Shown here in pieces: positions 36,601 through 48,010 of a stretch of 64,000 bases of DNA. Each line of letters begins with the position of its first letter. Position 1 is the first letter of the stretch. The translations under genes were made by a program, and so were the position numbers. The notes under the pieces were generated by a model. It made no database searches and had not been told where the DNA came from. It worked only from the letters and a program-made list of their open reading frames with translations. Source of the stretch: Fulvia fulva (taxonomy: Eukaryota; Ascomycota; Dothideomycetes; Mycosphaerellales; Mycosphaerellaceae); NCBI RefSeq assembly GCF_020509005.1, contig NC_063014.1, forward strand, positions 4,836,001 to 4,900,000, given 5' to 3'.

Positions 36601-38660
36601 TTAAGGGCAATTGCGTTGCTCGCTATTAAGTCGAGTACTTCGTCGGCTATAGGGTACGGCTATATAAGGCTTTCCTAGGAAGGGTAGTGTATGTTAAAGT
36701 CTCCTACTACGATGTGGCACCCTTGTCTCTTAAGCGTACTGTCTAGGTGTCTGTAGACCCCTAGGTCGCGGCTAGACCTCGAGGCTAGCGGTTGTATATA
36801 TAGGTTGTGTATCTAGGTGCTACCTACGTAGAGGGAGGTAATATCGCCCCCGCCTTCTTCGTCTACGTAGTATACTACCTCCTAGTCGGATTCTAGTATG
36901 TCCTTGCTAACATAGAAGCACGTACGGGGTCTACCGTCGCCTCGTAGGCATGTCGTATAGCCTAGTAACTTATAGGTCGTTAGTCTCTTATAGTACGGGT
37001 TAATCTATAGCTCCTAGATTGTAAGGACGTAGTAGACGCGCGGGTCCGCCTCGTATAGGAAATGGTTCTAGACTATATCCTTACTATAGTTAACGTTATA
37101 CTAGATGATGCTAAGCGTATCGAGGCTAGTTATCGGCATCGACAATCATTTCCTCTATATCGTCCTATGTCCTACTGCCCTATACGTCCTAGTCTACGCC
37201 TATCGGCTATATACTAAAGGGGAGCCGGGCCTAGTTAGATTCCCTCGCCGTAGCTAGCAGAGCACGTGGCCTCCCGTACGCCCTAGGCTACGTATCCTTT
37301 ATATCGTTCTCGGCCCTAGGGCGCTTATACCCGACCGCCGCTAGTTAGTTCCGGTATAGGCTAGCCTTACGGTCGCCGTAGAATCTTAGGGCGACGGTTC
37401 TGTTTGTGATTGCCTTGTTTTTCGCTAGTTTCCGCTATAGGCATTCCGTACTATACGATAGGTAGTGCCCCGGACAGTTCGCGTACCGTCTCGTAGTCGA
37501 TATACAGTCCCTAGACATATAGTCTCCTATATAGTTCGAGTAGGCCTACTTGTTTATACACGTGTAGGTTTGGTGTCTATACTATTAGTATTTAAAGCAT
37601 TAGAGGACACGAAAGGATAAGGAGTGCTTTTCTACTATCTTGAGGCTATATTACTAGACTAGGCCTTGTTCTATCGCTAGATCCGCCGCTTTCGCGTCTT
37701 GTAGCTATACTATTAGCGCCGAGGCCTTCTTGCCTTCTGGCCATTTCCTATAGAGCCAAGTCGCCTTCTGGATTAGAGAGTTAAGAGTGACCGGGTTGTC
37801 CTCTTAGAGAGCGCGTAGGTGACCCTAGTTAGTTAGGTCAAACTCCTTAGGCATGTCGTAGACTAGGATCGTAAATTACTTCGTTAAGACCTTCGCTAAT
37901 GCCGCAACCTTAGATGCCTACTGTGGCTATGCCTCTAGGTGCCTCCTAGTAGTAGTAGAGCTAGTATAGATCTATAGAGTGCCGTTAGACTGTTAGTTCA
38001 CTACGACCACCCCTAGTTAGTTAATTCGTTAGGCGAGCTCCTTGTTCGATAGCTTCGCAACTTCGGCCTAGTCTTCCTTTGCTATAATACGGATCGTAAC
38101 TATATCGTGCGTTAGGCGGGGGCCTAGTATCGATGCCGCGACCGATGCCTAGCTATAGGGGTGTTAATTCCGGGTGGCCTTACTAATCGCCTAGGACGTC
38201 GTCCTTATTTCTTGTTACCCTCGGTGATACGACAGTACAAGCGCCGTGCGTAGCTAAGTGATTATTACCTATAGAGACCGGTAAGGGAGCTGATCGTTAG
38301 TTTCTATACTTTTTACGTCCTCTATAAGTTGCTACCAGTTGTCTTAGGGGGGCTTCGCCTATAGGGCCGTAGGCGCCGTTAGTACCGTAGCCTAGGCTAC
38401 TATTGCCTAGGAGTTGCCTAATGTAGCTAGGCACCTCCGCGGCGTTTGGAGCTGAAGAAACAGGGTGAAGAGAGCTTTAAGCTGTCTAGATTGAATGAGG
38501 TAGAACTCCCTTAGTCCTAGGGGCAGTGGCCTGCTTTTTATATCGTTAGAATGGCCTTAATAAGAGCTTTCGAATGTGTCGTGTTTTTCAAATGAATATA
38601 ATATAATAGCGTAAGAAGGTATTATTAGGGGTATCGGACTTATAATTCACGCTTTATATC
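33649..38660 (-). mobile_element. LINE-A2: 5.0-kb Tad-like LINE inserted in Gy3
   Basis: Same family as LINE-A1, on the minus strand, flanked by the 15-bp duplication tatagtaggaaatag (33634-33648, 38661-38675). The 3' end carries the gata-type tail. On the minus strand: ORF1 with CCHC near 37525-37460; endonuclease with GDFN near 36716-36690; reverse transcriptase with P-G-P-D near 35756-35728 and an intact G-F-V-D-D box near 35092-35064; C-terminal CCHC near 34090-34030. RIP is partial and mostly on one strand, so the insertion is younger than LINE-A1. It is the best full-length reference for its family here. Confidence 0.92.
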
Positions 38661-39954
38661 TATAGTAGGAAATAGTAATTAGTAACATCTCTATAATCTT
38701 TAGTCCGGAGGTTATACTATATACTATAAAGACGATAGACCTTCCGCTAAGAAGCTCGTATATTATAGTAGTAGGCGTAGCGGGTAGTAAGTTAGTACGT
38801 ATTCTAATAGATCCCGGTACCGAGTCGCTATTTTATAATACGAAGTTTGCGAAGAAACATCTATTACGAATACGACTGCCTTAGGCTTAGAAGATAGGCC
38901 TAGGAGCTAACCCTAAAGTATCTAGTTAAGCTACGGAATGTGTTAAGACTAAGGTCGACCTAAACGGTCATATCGAGGAAGTTAGTTACTTCGTTACTAA
39001 CCTCGACTACGACTTTGTATTTAGCATACCCTAGTTCTAGAAGTACTGCCCTATACTAGACTAGAGAGCTAACATATTTATATTCCCTAAAAAGTACTAT
39101 ACGGATCATTACGATCCTTACCCTACGACTATCGGCGGCACGAAGGTTCGTATATAGCACGCTATCCCTTATTTATAGACTCTAGAACCTAATATCTAGG
39201 TGTCTAGTATAACGATTAGCGAAGCCTACGAAGAAAACCTAGACGAAGGTTACCTTATTTAGGAAATAGGGACTCTTAACCCTAATAAGCTAGAGCCTAC
39301 GAGTAAGGAACTTATTCACGACATTAGTATACGGCTGAGTACTATATTAGCTAAAGATAAGGCTATCTATATAAACAAGAAGCAAGCGACTATACGAGAA
39401 GTCGAATCCTTACTACCCTAATAGCTAAAGGACCTAAAGTACGGATTTGACCCGTCTGTCGCTAAAGGCCTACCTCCCTATCGCCCCGAATCAGATTTAG
39501 CGATTGAATTCGTTAAAGGCGCTAAGCTGCCTTTTAAGCGTCCCTATTCTATATCGAAACTAGAGCTCGACGTGACTAAAGCCTACGTCGATAAGGAAGA
39601 AGCCGCTAGCAAAATCCGACGCTCTACGTCCTAGATTGCTAGTCCTATTATCATTATTAAGAAGCTAGGTAGAGGACTCCGTATCTACGTAGACTATAGA
39701 GCTGTTAACGCTATTACCGTTAAGAATAGGTACCCGATACCTTAAGTCCGTAAGACTCTAGCTCGTATAAGCGGCGTATAGTAGTTCACTACCTTAGACA
39801 TTATTATAGTATTTAACGAGCTACGTATCCGTAAAGGCGACGAATAGAAGATAGCCTTTACTACCCGATATAGTACCTACGAATGGCTTGTAGTGCCATT
39901 TGGTCTCTATAACGTACTAAGCGCGTTCTAGGTATATATTAACAAAGTATTATA
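38661..39954 (+). pseudogene. Gy3 protease and N-terminal reverse transcriptase remnant
   Basis: Protease near 38790-38830, with L-I-D-P-G-T-E-S (usual D-S-G or D-T-G). Reverse transcriptase starts around 39570 and stops in frame at the LINE-B1 insertion, inside the motif V-Y-I-N-K-V-L. It continues at 45098. Confidence 0.82.
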
Positions 39955-42900
39955 GATAGATAGATAGATAGATATTTCATTAAGCTGTTGTAGTGCCCTT
40001 TGGCCTATGTAGCTATACTATCTTGTTTTTTGTATATATAGAGGGGAAACCGTGTTAGTGAAAACCCCTCCTCCTTCCCGCCTATCTTTTCCTCCTCGTT
40101 GTCGTCTTAAATTTCCCTTGTTAGGGGTACGCTAGTGTTATAGGCCTGCCCTAATGACTACCCTATCTGTAACCCCCCTCGCTTCCGCCTCTTGTCTATC
40201 CACTCCTCCGTCTCGCTCGCGAGGCTAAACTACTAGAGGTATCCCTACTATAGTATCTACCGAGAGATTCGGCGAATGTTGCCTTTGTCCCTAATAATTG
40301 ACTTGTAGTCTCTCCTTCCCGCTTAGTGCCTCCAATTTCCCCTACCTCTCGCCTACTACGGGTATCGTAGTAGCATATATTCTAGGTTTTGCGATAGGTA
40401 GCCACACTAGTAGGCTAGGCTATAGATGTCTAGTGCGCGTCTCCTGAACAGGTAGGCCCTTAATCTAATGTGTTCGGACCTGATTTGGGTCGCTATGCTT
40501 GCTTCGGCCCTTGTTAGGTCCCTATATAGCTAGTAATTATGTCTCTAGAAGGCTCGGAGCGCTATCGGGCCTGTTGTCTTAGGGGGCTTCCTTTTCTAGT
40601 CCTGCTCCTATAGGCAGCTCGCTATCTATTCCGCTAGGTTTTAGGTCTTGGCCTTACTCCCGCCGGCCTAGCGAGTCCTACGCTCCTCCTCCTTTCGTGC
40701 TAGCCATTCGGTACTTGTCTATACGGCCGTAAAGGTAGTAAGGTCATCCTCTTTTTAGCTTGTCCTATATCCTGCCCCTCTCCGGTAGCGGCTTTCTATC
40801 TTATTCTTTGCCTCCTAGATCGTGGTTTATGCTAGGTAACCTGTCGTCTTTACCGCGTATTGAATTCTCATTCCCCGGATATACTGGCCGATTAGTAGTA
40901 TTCCTATCTCCATTTCTACCGTGCTTGTTAACGTTGTCTTATATACGCCTAGTACCCTACGTAGGTTCCCTACCTATGTCCTGTTTAGGGGTTGCTCTAT
41001 CCGTTTCGGGATCGGCTTGCCTACGCCTCCTGTTCCCTAAATCTGTGCCCCGTACAATATAGCTAGTCTGACGATCGCCTTATATATTACTCTTGCCTTA
41101 TCGAATGTTGCTCCCTATATAGATACCGTAAGCCTCTTTATCGAGGCTTTATTGACTTGCGCTCGACTCTAGGCTTTCTTAATCTATACATTCTAGCTTA
41201 GCTTCGGGTCGAGCCAGATCCCTAGTACTCGTAGCTCCGCTAATAGCTTGGTCTCGTAGCCTTAGATTCTTACCGCCGCCTTTATATTATAGTATGTTCT
41301 CGCTTTACTAAAGTGTATAAGTTAGTACTTTTTAGGGGCGAACCGGGCACTATGCTTCTTTGCCTACTCCTCGTATTTCTTGTGCCTATCTTTAAGGAGG
41401 CGACAGTTCTCTTCTGTCGAGTCTGACTAGGCTAGGATGTTTATATCGTCTACGAACCCCGATGCTAAGGTTTACGGAGAGGTGAGTAGGGGGATTAGAT
41501 CCGACATAAATATTAGAAACAGGATAGGGGAGAGAGTAGATCCCTAAGGTATTCTAGTCTCTACCTTCACCGGGTCGGACGTGTACCTTCCTAGGACTAG
41601 GTATGTCGTCCGTTCCTAGAGAAAGGAGAAGACGAACGACGTTGCCTACTAGGGGATGCCTTTCTACTATAGGATATATATTAGCCTTTAGTATAAGACG
41701 TTGTCGAAGGCCCCTACGATGTCGAGGGATAGTAAGGACGCCGCTCGGTTCCTACCGTAGTGCTAGAGGGTCTGAATTTGCTCCGTAATTAGCTCTATTG
41801 CTATTAGTGTCGATCGCTAGCTTCTTCCCCCTATCTATGTTACTAGGAGTACGTAGTTGTCCTCGGTAAGCTACGTAAGTCTCTAGGCTACTATCTTTTC
41901 TAGGACCTTCCCTATCGTATTTAGAAGTGCTATTAGTCTATACGACTTGGGCTGAGTATAGTCTTCCTTCTATAGCTTACGTAGCACTACTGTCATAGAC
42001 TCTCTATACGGCTTCGGGTGATACCCTAGCCGTAGGTACGCGGTAAATAGGTTTGTAAGGCTCGGCGCGATCTCTTCTCTACACTCTTTTAGTAGTACGT
42101 TTAGTATCCTGTCTAGGCCTAGGGCTTTTCGTCCCTTTAGCTTACTTATGACTCCTATTACTATATTAGAGCTAACCGCCTAATCTATGTCTAGGGGTTC
42201 CGGGTATATACTCGGGTCGATATCCGTAAGGTCTACCTCTACTTACGTCGAAAAGAAATGGTCGGCTAACGCTTTTGCCTTGCCCCGGGGCGTAGCCTAG
42301 GCAATCCCTTCGCGGTCTACGATTAGGGGGAAGTAAGGGGCTTGTTGCTCTTTAGGTAGTCGTGCCTATTTAGTAAGTCTCTACATCTATTCCGGGTTTT
42401 CTATAACGAGTCCGATCGTCGCTCTCTAGTCCTATAGCTTATCGCGTCTTATCTATACCTTGTTCTCTTGTGTCGCGCGACAGTATTACTCCTACGTCTC
42501 TTAGGTATGCTCCTTCGTCTACTGTCGCCTTGCCCTTCTAGCCTCCCTTACCTTCGTAGAGCATTTAGGGGTCTAGAAGGCCTTCTACTACGTTAAGGGC
42601 CGGAGTAACGGCGTATATTGTTCCGCTACTTACTATATAACCGAGGTAATCTGTTCCGCTGCTTAATCTAGCTAAGCTGTCGTCTCGAGTTCTCTATACT
42701 ATAGTAGGTTCGCTATTAGGAAGCCTCTTATATCGTCCTAGCGTGCCTTCTTCTAGTTACGGCGTAGTTCGTTTGCTAGCTCCTCTATCGCCTTCACCCC
42801 TAGCGTCGTTTAGATAGGGATATAGTCTAAGGAGGCTTCTAGCGCGTAGTTCGGTCGGCATTGGACTAGTCTCTCTTTAAGTTCTCGTAATAGAAAGCAT

Positions 42901-45097
42901 AGGTCGATCGTACTTATACTAGTACGGGCCTTCTACGTCTCTGTTCCCTTTAGTGTTACTAAGGCTATTCCGTAGCGTACGGTTATGTCTAGTAGCTTCC
43001 CCCCTAGAAATGCGTACGGGGGAGTGAATTCGAGTCCCTACTATAGGTAGTGGAGGTTGAAGTCGCCGAGGAGTACTTGCTTCGTGTCTTAGCTTAGGGT
43101 CCGCTCTAGGTAGGCGAGGGTTCCTAGTTCCCTACTCGTCCGACCCCGCGGTAGCGGGTTATAAACGTTATAGATCTAGATAGGGCCTTATGTCGTGTCG
43201 ATCTAGATTGATGTTATGTCTCCTAGGTTGCCCTACTACGGTAGTATAACCTTCTACGACTCAAGGTCTATAGTCTTACTTACGTATATATATATCCTCG
43301 GGATGACGCCTCGTTAGCCCGCGATTACGGTGTAGTATCTCCGGTCATTACAAGTGGCTAGGAGTCCTACGTAGGGGTTGATCTATAGTTCCTATACCGT
43401 AATAACGTAGTGCCGTAGCGGGTCTAGCTCTTATAGAAAGTGGCGCTAGACCTTGTCCCTACTTTTGTTTACGTTATACTGTACGATAGTAATGTCGTCG
43501 TATAGTATTATTCGTTATCCGTAAGGTCCATTTCCGTGCTGACCTACTGTGTCTCCTAAGCCTATATCTCGCTATCCGGCTAGCCCTAGGGCCGCTAGGG
43601 CGCCCTAAAGATTCGCATTTGGCCTAGTTCGTTAGCAGCCCGGTTAAGGTGTCGAGGCCTACCGGGAGGTAGATACGTTTGCGGTTAGGTTCCCTTATTC
43701 GTCTCTTCTACCCTCTTCCTTTTGCTCGGCTCGAAGCCCTTATATACGGTAGGTCCCTCCTACTGTCGTTAGGGGTACCTAGCTAGTATAGAGATCCTTA
43801 CTTGTCTCGCTCGTTCTTATACTGCTATTCTAGCCGGGCATTGGCTTGAATACGCTAGGTGCCTTCTGCCGTAGTATACGTACCTGCTCTCCTTTTTTAG
43901 GCATTCCCTTCCCTAGTATAGGCCTACGTAGTAAGGACACCTTAGGGTCTTCTCCCCGTATTTTAAGGCTATATAACCGTACTGTTAGTATTGGAAGTAT
44001 TGTAGTACCCTATAGCTACTCTAATAGATCTCCGTGTCCATTCTCTCGTAGTTCTAGAATAGCCCATTATCTAATATCTAGTTAGCTTATTCCGCTGTCT
44101 CTACCTAAATAATAAGCGATGAATGCGTCTTTTCTCGGTCTACTGTCTTATATAGCTATGCCGCCTTCGTTAGTCGTACTCCTAGGGAGGTGTTCTAGTT
44201 CTATACTTAGAGGTAGGGAAGGTCTTCGACCTTAAATGTCCTAGGGACCCCGTAGGCGATGACGGTATACTGTTAGTAGGAGACTCGTACCGACTTCGCG
44301 ACTTTAGTAGTCCACTCCTTATAGGTCTCTAGCTTTCGTCTATTAGACTCTTATACGGTAAAGAGTCTTACTACGCCTATTGCCTCTACCCTCGCCCTAA
44401 CTACCTCCTTTTGGCCGATTCTGTCGACAATCTCCTTACTTGTTAGGGCTACGATTTCTTATTTCTCCGCCGGATTAGTAATGTATAGGCGTACCGCCTT
44501 ACTTACCTTCGGAGGGGGTTAATTCTTGCCTACTACTACTATTGCCTATATAGTTAGTTTCTAGGCTGCCTTCTATATTACTTGTTAGATTGTCTTCGGG
44601 ATTTGGTATAATAGCGCTTTTAGCGCTCCTAGTAGCTGTGCTATAGTGTTCTTATATACCCGGGCTAGGTGTTCGTCATCCCCTAGTAAGTTCTCCGCCT
44701 CCGTATATAGGGTCGTCTACGCTATATTGTTTGTCGTTAGCCTCTACTTTCTGTATAGTAGGCCTTGGCTTATGTCCTAGGTTTTTTCTTAGTTTGTTCC
44801 CCGGTTTGACTCTTAGTATAGAATGTTCGTAAGGCTATAGCTCTCGTTAGTTGCTATCCTTCGCTATTGCTCGGGGTCGCGCTTCCTAATTAGGCAGTTG
44901 TCCTCCGTAACTCCGCAATTCTAGGGTCTGCCTTTAGGGGAAGGGGACCTCGGTTTTAGGGTTTTTTTGTATCACAATTGCGCCGCCGCTAGCGTAGGCG
45001 GGTCGCTACTACTTGAGTAGATTGCTCGTCTTGATAAGGGCTATCGATTAAATGGTCCTCGTCCTAGTACCCGAGATAGGTCGTTTTTCAGGCTATA
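39955..45097 (-). mobile_element. LINE-B1: 5.1-kb LINE inserted in the Gy3 RT gene
   Basis: Minus-strand LINE flanked by the 14-bp duplication aacaaagtattata (39941-39954, 45098-45111). The 3' end has five gata units (39955 onward). Endonuclease GDFN near 43070-43045. Reverse transcriptase: the K-A-L-G-L-D box near 42140-42095 and an intact F-V-D-D box near 41465-41439. ORF1 knuckle near 43935-43890. Stops come from G-to-A changes in the sense strand. Same family as LINE-B2. Single-strand RIP, as in LINE-A2. Confidence 0.92.
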
Positions 45098-45849
45098 AAC
45101 AAAGTATTATATAGACACCTAGACGACTTCGTGTCTATATACCTAGACGACTACATCGTGTTTACGTATAGTTTATTAAAGGAACACGTAAAACACGTAC
45201 GTACTATTATTAGGTGTCTAATTGACGCTCGACTTCCTATAGACGTCTATAAGTACCGCTTCTTCTAGAAGAGCGTCAAGTTCTTAGGACTGATTATTAC
45301 TAATAAGGGCATTCAGATAGATAAATCTAAGGTCTAGACTATTATAGATTGGGCTACTCTATAGAGCTTAAAGGATATGCTATCCTTCCTTAGGCTAGCT
45401 AACTTCTATACGAGGTTCGTTAACAACTTTTCCGGTATCGTTATACCTTTAACCGACCTTATACGCGGTAACGTACTCAAGAATCGTATACCCTTCGTAT
45501 AGAGCCTAGACTACTAAAGTGCGTTCGAGACCCTAAAGGCAGCATTCTACAAACGCCTAGTATTAGTACATTTTGACATTACTAAGCCCTACGTCGTAGA
45601 ACCTAATTCCTTAGATAGGTATATAGCTAGCGTATTGTCTTAGGTTAGAGAGGACGGTAAATTGCATCCTATCGTATTCTACTCGACAAAGATGAACCTA
45701 GTAGAATATAATTACGAGATTTACGACAAGGAGCTAATAGCTATTATTAGAGCGTTCGAGGAATAGAGGCCGGAGCTAATAGTCGCTCCCTCTAAGGTTC
45801 TTACCGACTATAAGGGCTTAGAGTAGTTTATAACGACTAAGTAGCTAAC
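45098..45849 (+). pseudogene. Gy3 C-terminal reverse transcriptase and RNase H, part 1
   Basis: Continues the frame cut at 39954: Y-L-D-D-Y-I-V-F catalytic box at about 45139-45165, then the RNase H start at about 45560 (V-E-P-N-S). It is cut by TRG at ctaac (45845-45849), inside the T-T-K-x-L-T motif. Confidence 0.85.
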
Positions 45850-46204
45850 TGTTAGGAACCGCTGTACGTTATCCCAACCGGGCTTGGATCTTTGCAATGA
45901 TGTCTCTGACTCGTTGAGAAGGTAGTGGTCCCAAACAGTATATGGTGTATACTTGAAATGAGTTGAGCACGAGGCTCCTATCTACTTGCAAAAGAGCGTC
46001 GTCTATATAGTGCCGTGTCTTGGCGTAACTGATCAAACTGATCAGACTGATCACTGAGCATACTGATCAGACTGATCACTGAGTCATACTGATCAGACTG
46101 AGCGCTCAGTTGCCAAGGTCTCTGAGCTGATCAGTTTCGGATTCTCCCACTAGTGTCTAGGCATCGATTGGTTGGCTGGAGCTTCCCCATACCGATCCGT
46201 AACA
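45850..46204 (-). repeat. TRG 3' LTR (355 bp)
   Basis: Appears the same base for base as 48011-48365. Contains six actgatca units at 46027-46101 and a seventh tgatca near 46128. Confidence 0.95.
46027..46111. repeat. Palindromic TGATCA array in TRG LTR
   Basis: Six copies of actgatca in about 75 bp, ending in agcgctcagt. TGATCA is self-complementary, so the array can fold into hairpins or offer repeated dimer sites. The same array is in the other LTR (about 48188-48272). Confidence 0.9.
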
Positions 46205-46284
46205 CCATCCCCCTTCTAGCTTAGTTCCGTCCCGGAACTTCTCACATAAGCCCGCTGTTCTTCATCGTTTGCCTGGGCATCGCA

Positions 46285-46875
46285 ATGTCTCCTCCTTCCA
46301 TTTCTTCCAAAAGTTCCCTCCGTCGACAAGCCCTTGCTGTCGACATACAACGATCCGGTATCGAGATGGCCCCCTGCCATCACTGTCGGTCCGCTCGAGT
46401 CGCTGCCACCGAGCAGCGCCCAAAATGTGTCGTTTCGCCCCGGTCGGGAAAATGCTCGGAGTGTGTGAGGAAGGGTTACTCTGATTGCGACGTGACCTTA
46501 TCCGCACCCGAGTGGACGAAGTTTCGCGACGTTCGTGATGGCCTCCAGCGAGACCTCGAGCGTGCGGAGGAGAAGGAGGTGGAGCTTCTCCATCAGCAGG
46601 CCGAGCTCGCTCAGCGCATTATTCGCCAAAAGGCGAAGAAGATCCGTCTTCGCAAACAGCTTCGCCTCGCGTCCGGCAAGGCCGACGACGCCGTAGCGAA
46701 GGAGCTCGAAGATCTCGAGGCGGCGGAGGAGGAAGAAGTGGAGGAGTCTGCTGGGGTGGAGACCGCGTCGTCGTACAAGGAATTCGATCCTTGGCAGATG
46801 TCGGTCCAGGATTGGAACCAGCTGTGCGATCCTTCTTTTCCTTGGGTCGTGCCTCCTCTGGCCTCATCGTCGTAA
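46285..46875 (+). CDS. TRG opposing gene: six-cysteine cluster plus coiled coil (196 aa)
   Basis: Intact ORF on the strand opposite to gag, lying where pol would be. Cysteines at residues 31, 34, 48, 57, 60 and 68 give the pattern C-x2-C-x13-C-x8-C-x2-C-x7-C. This resembles the fungal Zn2Cys6 binuclear cluster, whose first long spacing is normally about six residues. Residues about 80-135 are a charged, heptad-like coiled coil, followed by an acidic stretch (about 140-160) and a Trp-rich tail. There is no fungal transcription-factor middle domain. A start at Met28 (46366) would place the cluster at the very N-terminus, as in Gal4-like proteins. Its 3' end faces that of gag, 107 bp apart. I infer a DNA-binding or dimerising protein; the function is unknown. 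Confidence 0.8.
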   Translation: MSPPSISSKSSLRRQALAVDIQRSGIEMAPCHHCRSARVAATEQRPKCVVSPRSGKCSECVRKGYSDCDVTLSAPEWTKFRDVRDGLQRDLERAEEKEVELLHQQAELAQRIIRQKAKKIRLRKQLRLASGKADDAVAKELEDLEAAEEEEVEESAGVETASSYKEFDPWQMSVQDWNQLCDPSFPWVVPPLASSS

Positions 46876-46982
46876 GTTATTGTTCCAGTAGTCTTTTATC
46901 CGTTGCTGTTGTTGACTTCTGTGTCCTAGGTCATCAAATCAAGAAGCCGCTGTTTGATGCCTTTGTCGTCAGGTCGTTTCTG

Positions 46983-47984
46983 CTAGGCAGATTTCGAGAA
47001 GAAATCCTCGCATTCCTGGTACGTCTTTGTCGCTGTCGCCCGATCCATCGCATTGAACTCGCGGCTGACAACATTCTTCTTTGGACAGTCTCTAGCATAG
47101 TGGCCTTTCTTTCCACATGCATAGCAAGTTAGATCTCTTGTTAACTGCTTGCTTCGTCCGCGCCTTTCCGTGGCGTCGAGTTCCATTGGATCTCCATAAT
47201 CAGGGTCGTGACTTCTGGCCTTGAAGCCCCCTCTTCCGCCTCTCGCGGGTCTCTGGAATCCAGGCTGTACGAATCGGTCGTACTTCAATTCCTGGAGTCT
47301 CTCGTCGATTTCCTTTGCAGCCTTGACCATCGCGGCCAAGCTGGTGAGACTGGAGTTTCGAGATAATTCGGCTTTGACGTTGTCCTTCAAGCCTAGGTAG
47401 AACTGGGAACGAAACGCTGCGTCGTTCCACTCGAGGTCGGCGGCATATCCTTGGAACTCAGAGGCGTATACGGCGACTGAGGTGTTTTGTCGGAGTTGTC
47501 GGATATGTCGGTCGGCATGAACCTCCTCGTTAGGTACCCCGTAGAGATCATTCAGTTTGATCTCGAACTCATCGTAGTCGGCAAATATCTTCCGGGTTTC
47601 TGTCTTCGGGTTGTCTCCTTCGTCCTGGTTGTTGAGCCAGTCTTTGAGGTATGGTCTGAATCCCCGGGCTGCCCTGCCCCTTAGGAAGGATGCGGCGTAC
47701 AAGACCTTAGAGGCCTCGCCATTAAACTGTTGGGCGTTGAAGTAGAGGTACAGCTGAACCTGCAGCTGAAAAGCCTCCAGCTTCCCTTGTGTCCCATCGA
47801 ACGTCTCCGGTGGTGACACCTTAGGTGCCTTGGTGAACTCGTGCATGCTGTTCGAGCTTGCAGAGGGTGTTGATCGTTTTCCGCTTCCAGTAATCGACAT
47901 TTCGCTCATTCGTTCCGTGATGCCAGTTGACTGTGGCTGTTGTCGTGACGGACTCCGGGTAGCGTCTCTCCCAGACATATACAA
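46983..47984 (-). CDS. TRG Gag protein (333 aa)
   Basis: Intact structural protein of the LTR element; it would package the element's RNA in virus-like particles. Residues 1-50 are Ser/Thr-rich and probably disordered. Residues about 55-235 are a capsid-like domain (retrotransposon gag type) with an F-Y-L-G-L-K motif at 195-200. An Arg-Gly patch lies at 248-254. A single CCHC knuckle, CYACGKKGHYARDC, lies at 287-300. Start ATG at 47984 is 26 bp from the LTR, as expected for a short leader. CAG, CAA and TGG codons are kept. Particles would need protease, RT and integrase from another element. Confidence 0.93.
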   Translation of the reverse strand: MYMSGRDATRSPSRQQPQSTGITERMSEMSITGSGKRSTPSASSNSMHEFTKAPKVSPPETFDGTQGKLEAFQLQVQLYLYFNAQQFNGEASKVLYAASFLRGRAARGFRPYLKDWLNNQDEGDNPKTETRKIFADYDEFEIKLNDLYGVPNEEVHADRHIRQLRQNTSVAVYASEFQGYAADLEWNDAAFRSQFYLGLKDNVKAELSRNSSLTSLAAMVKAAKEIDERLQELKYDRFVQPGFQRPARGGRGGFKARSHDPDYGDPMELDATERRGRSKQLTRDLTCYACGKKGHYARDCPKKNVVSREFNAMDRATATKTYQECEDFFSKSA

Positions 47985-47999
47985 AGGGCCCTGGTGGTG

Positions 48000-48007
48000 G
48001 TGCTCAA
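48000..48007 (-). promoter_or_regulatory. TRG candidate self-primer site
   Basis: Three bases inside the 5' LTR the minus strand reads TTGAGCAC. This is the reverse complement of GTGCTCAA within the LTR (plus-strand ttgagcac at 48124-48131). No TGG-type tRNA primer site is visible. Same layout as in Gy3, with a shorter match. Confidence 0.4.
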
Positions 48008-48010
48008 AGT

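Noticed and set aside
40760..44085. Plus-strand ORFs in LINE-B1 (40760, 41603, 43846)
   Set aside because: LINE-B1 codes on the minus strand with clear RT and endonuclease boxes; these are opposite-strand frames opened by loss of stops.
45869..46054. 61-codon ORF present twice (also 48030-48215)
   Set aside because: It lies wholly inside the TRG LTR, so duplication is expected; no coding signal.
46619..47132. Frames opposite or beside the TRG genes
   Set aside because: They overlap the two better-supported genes and lack motifs.
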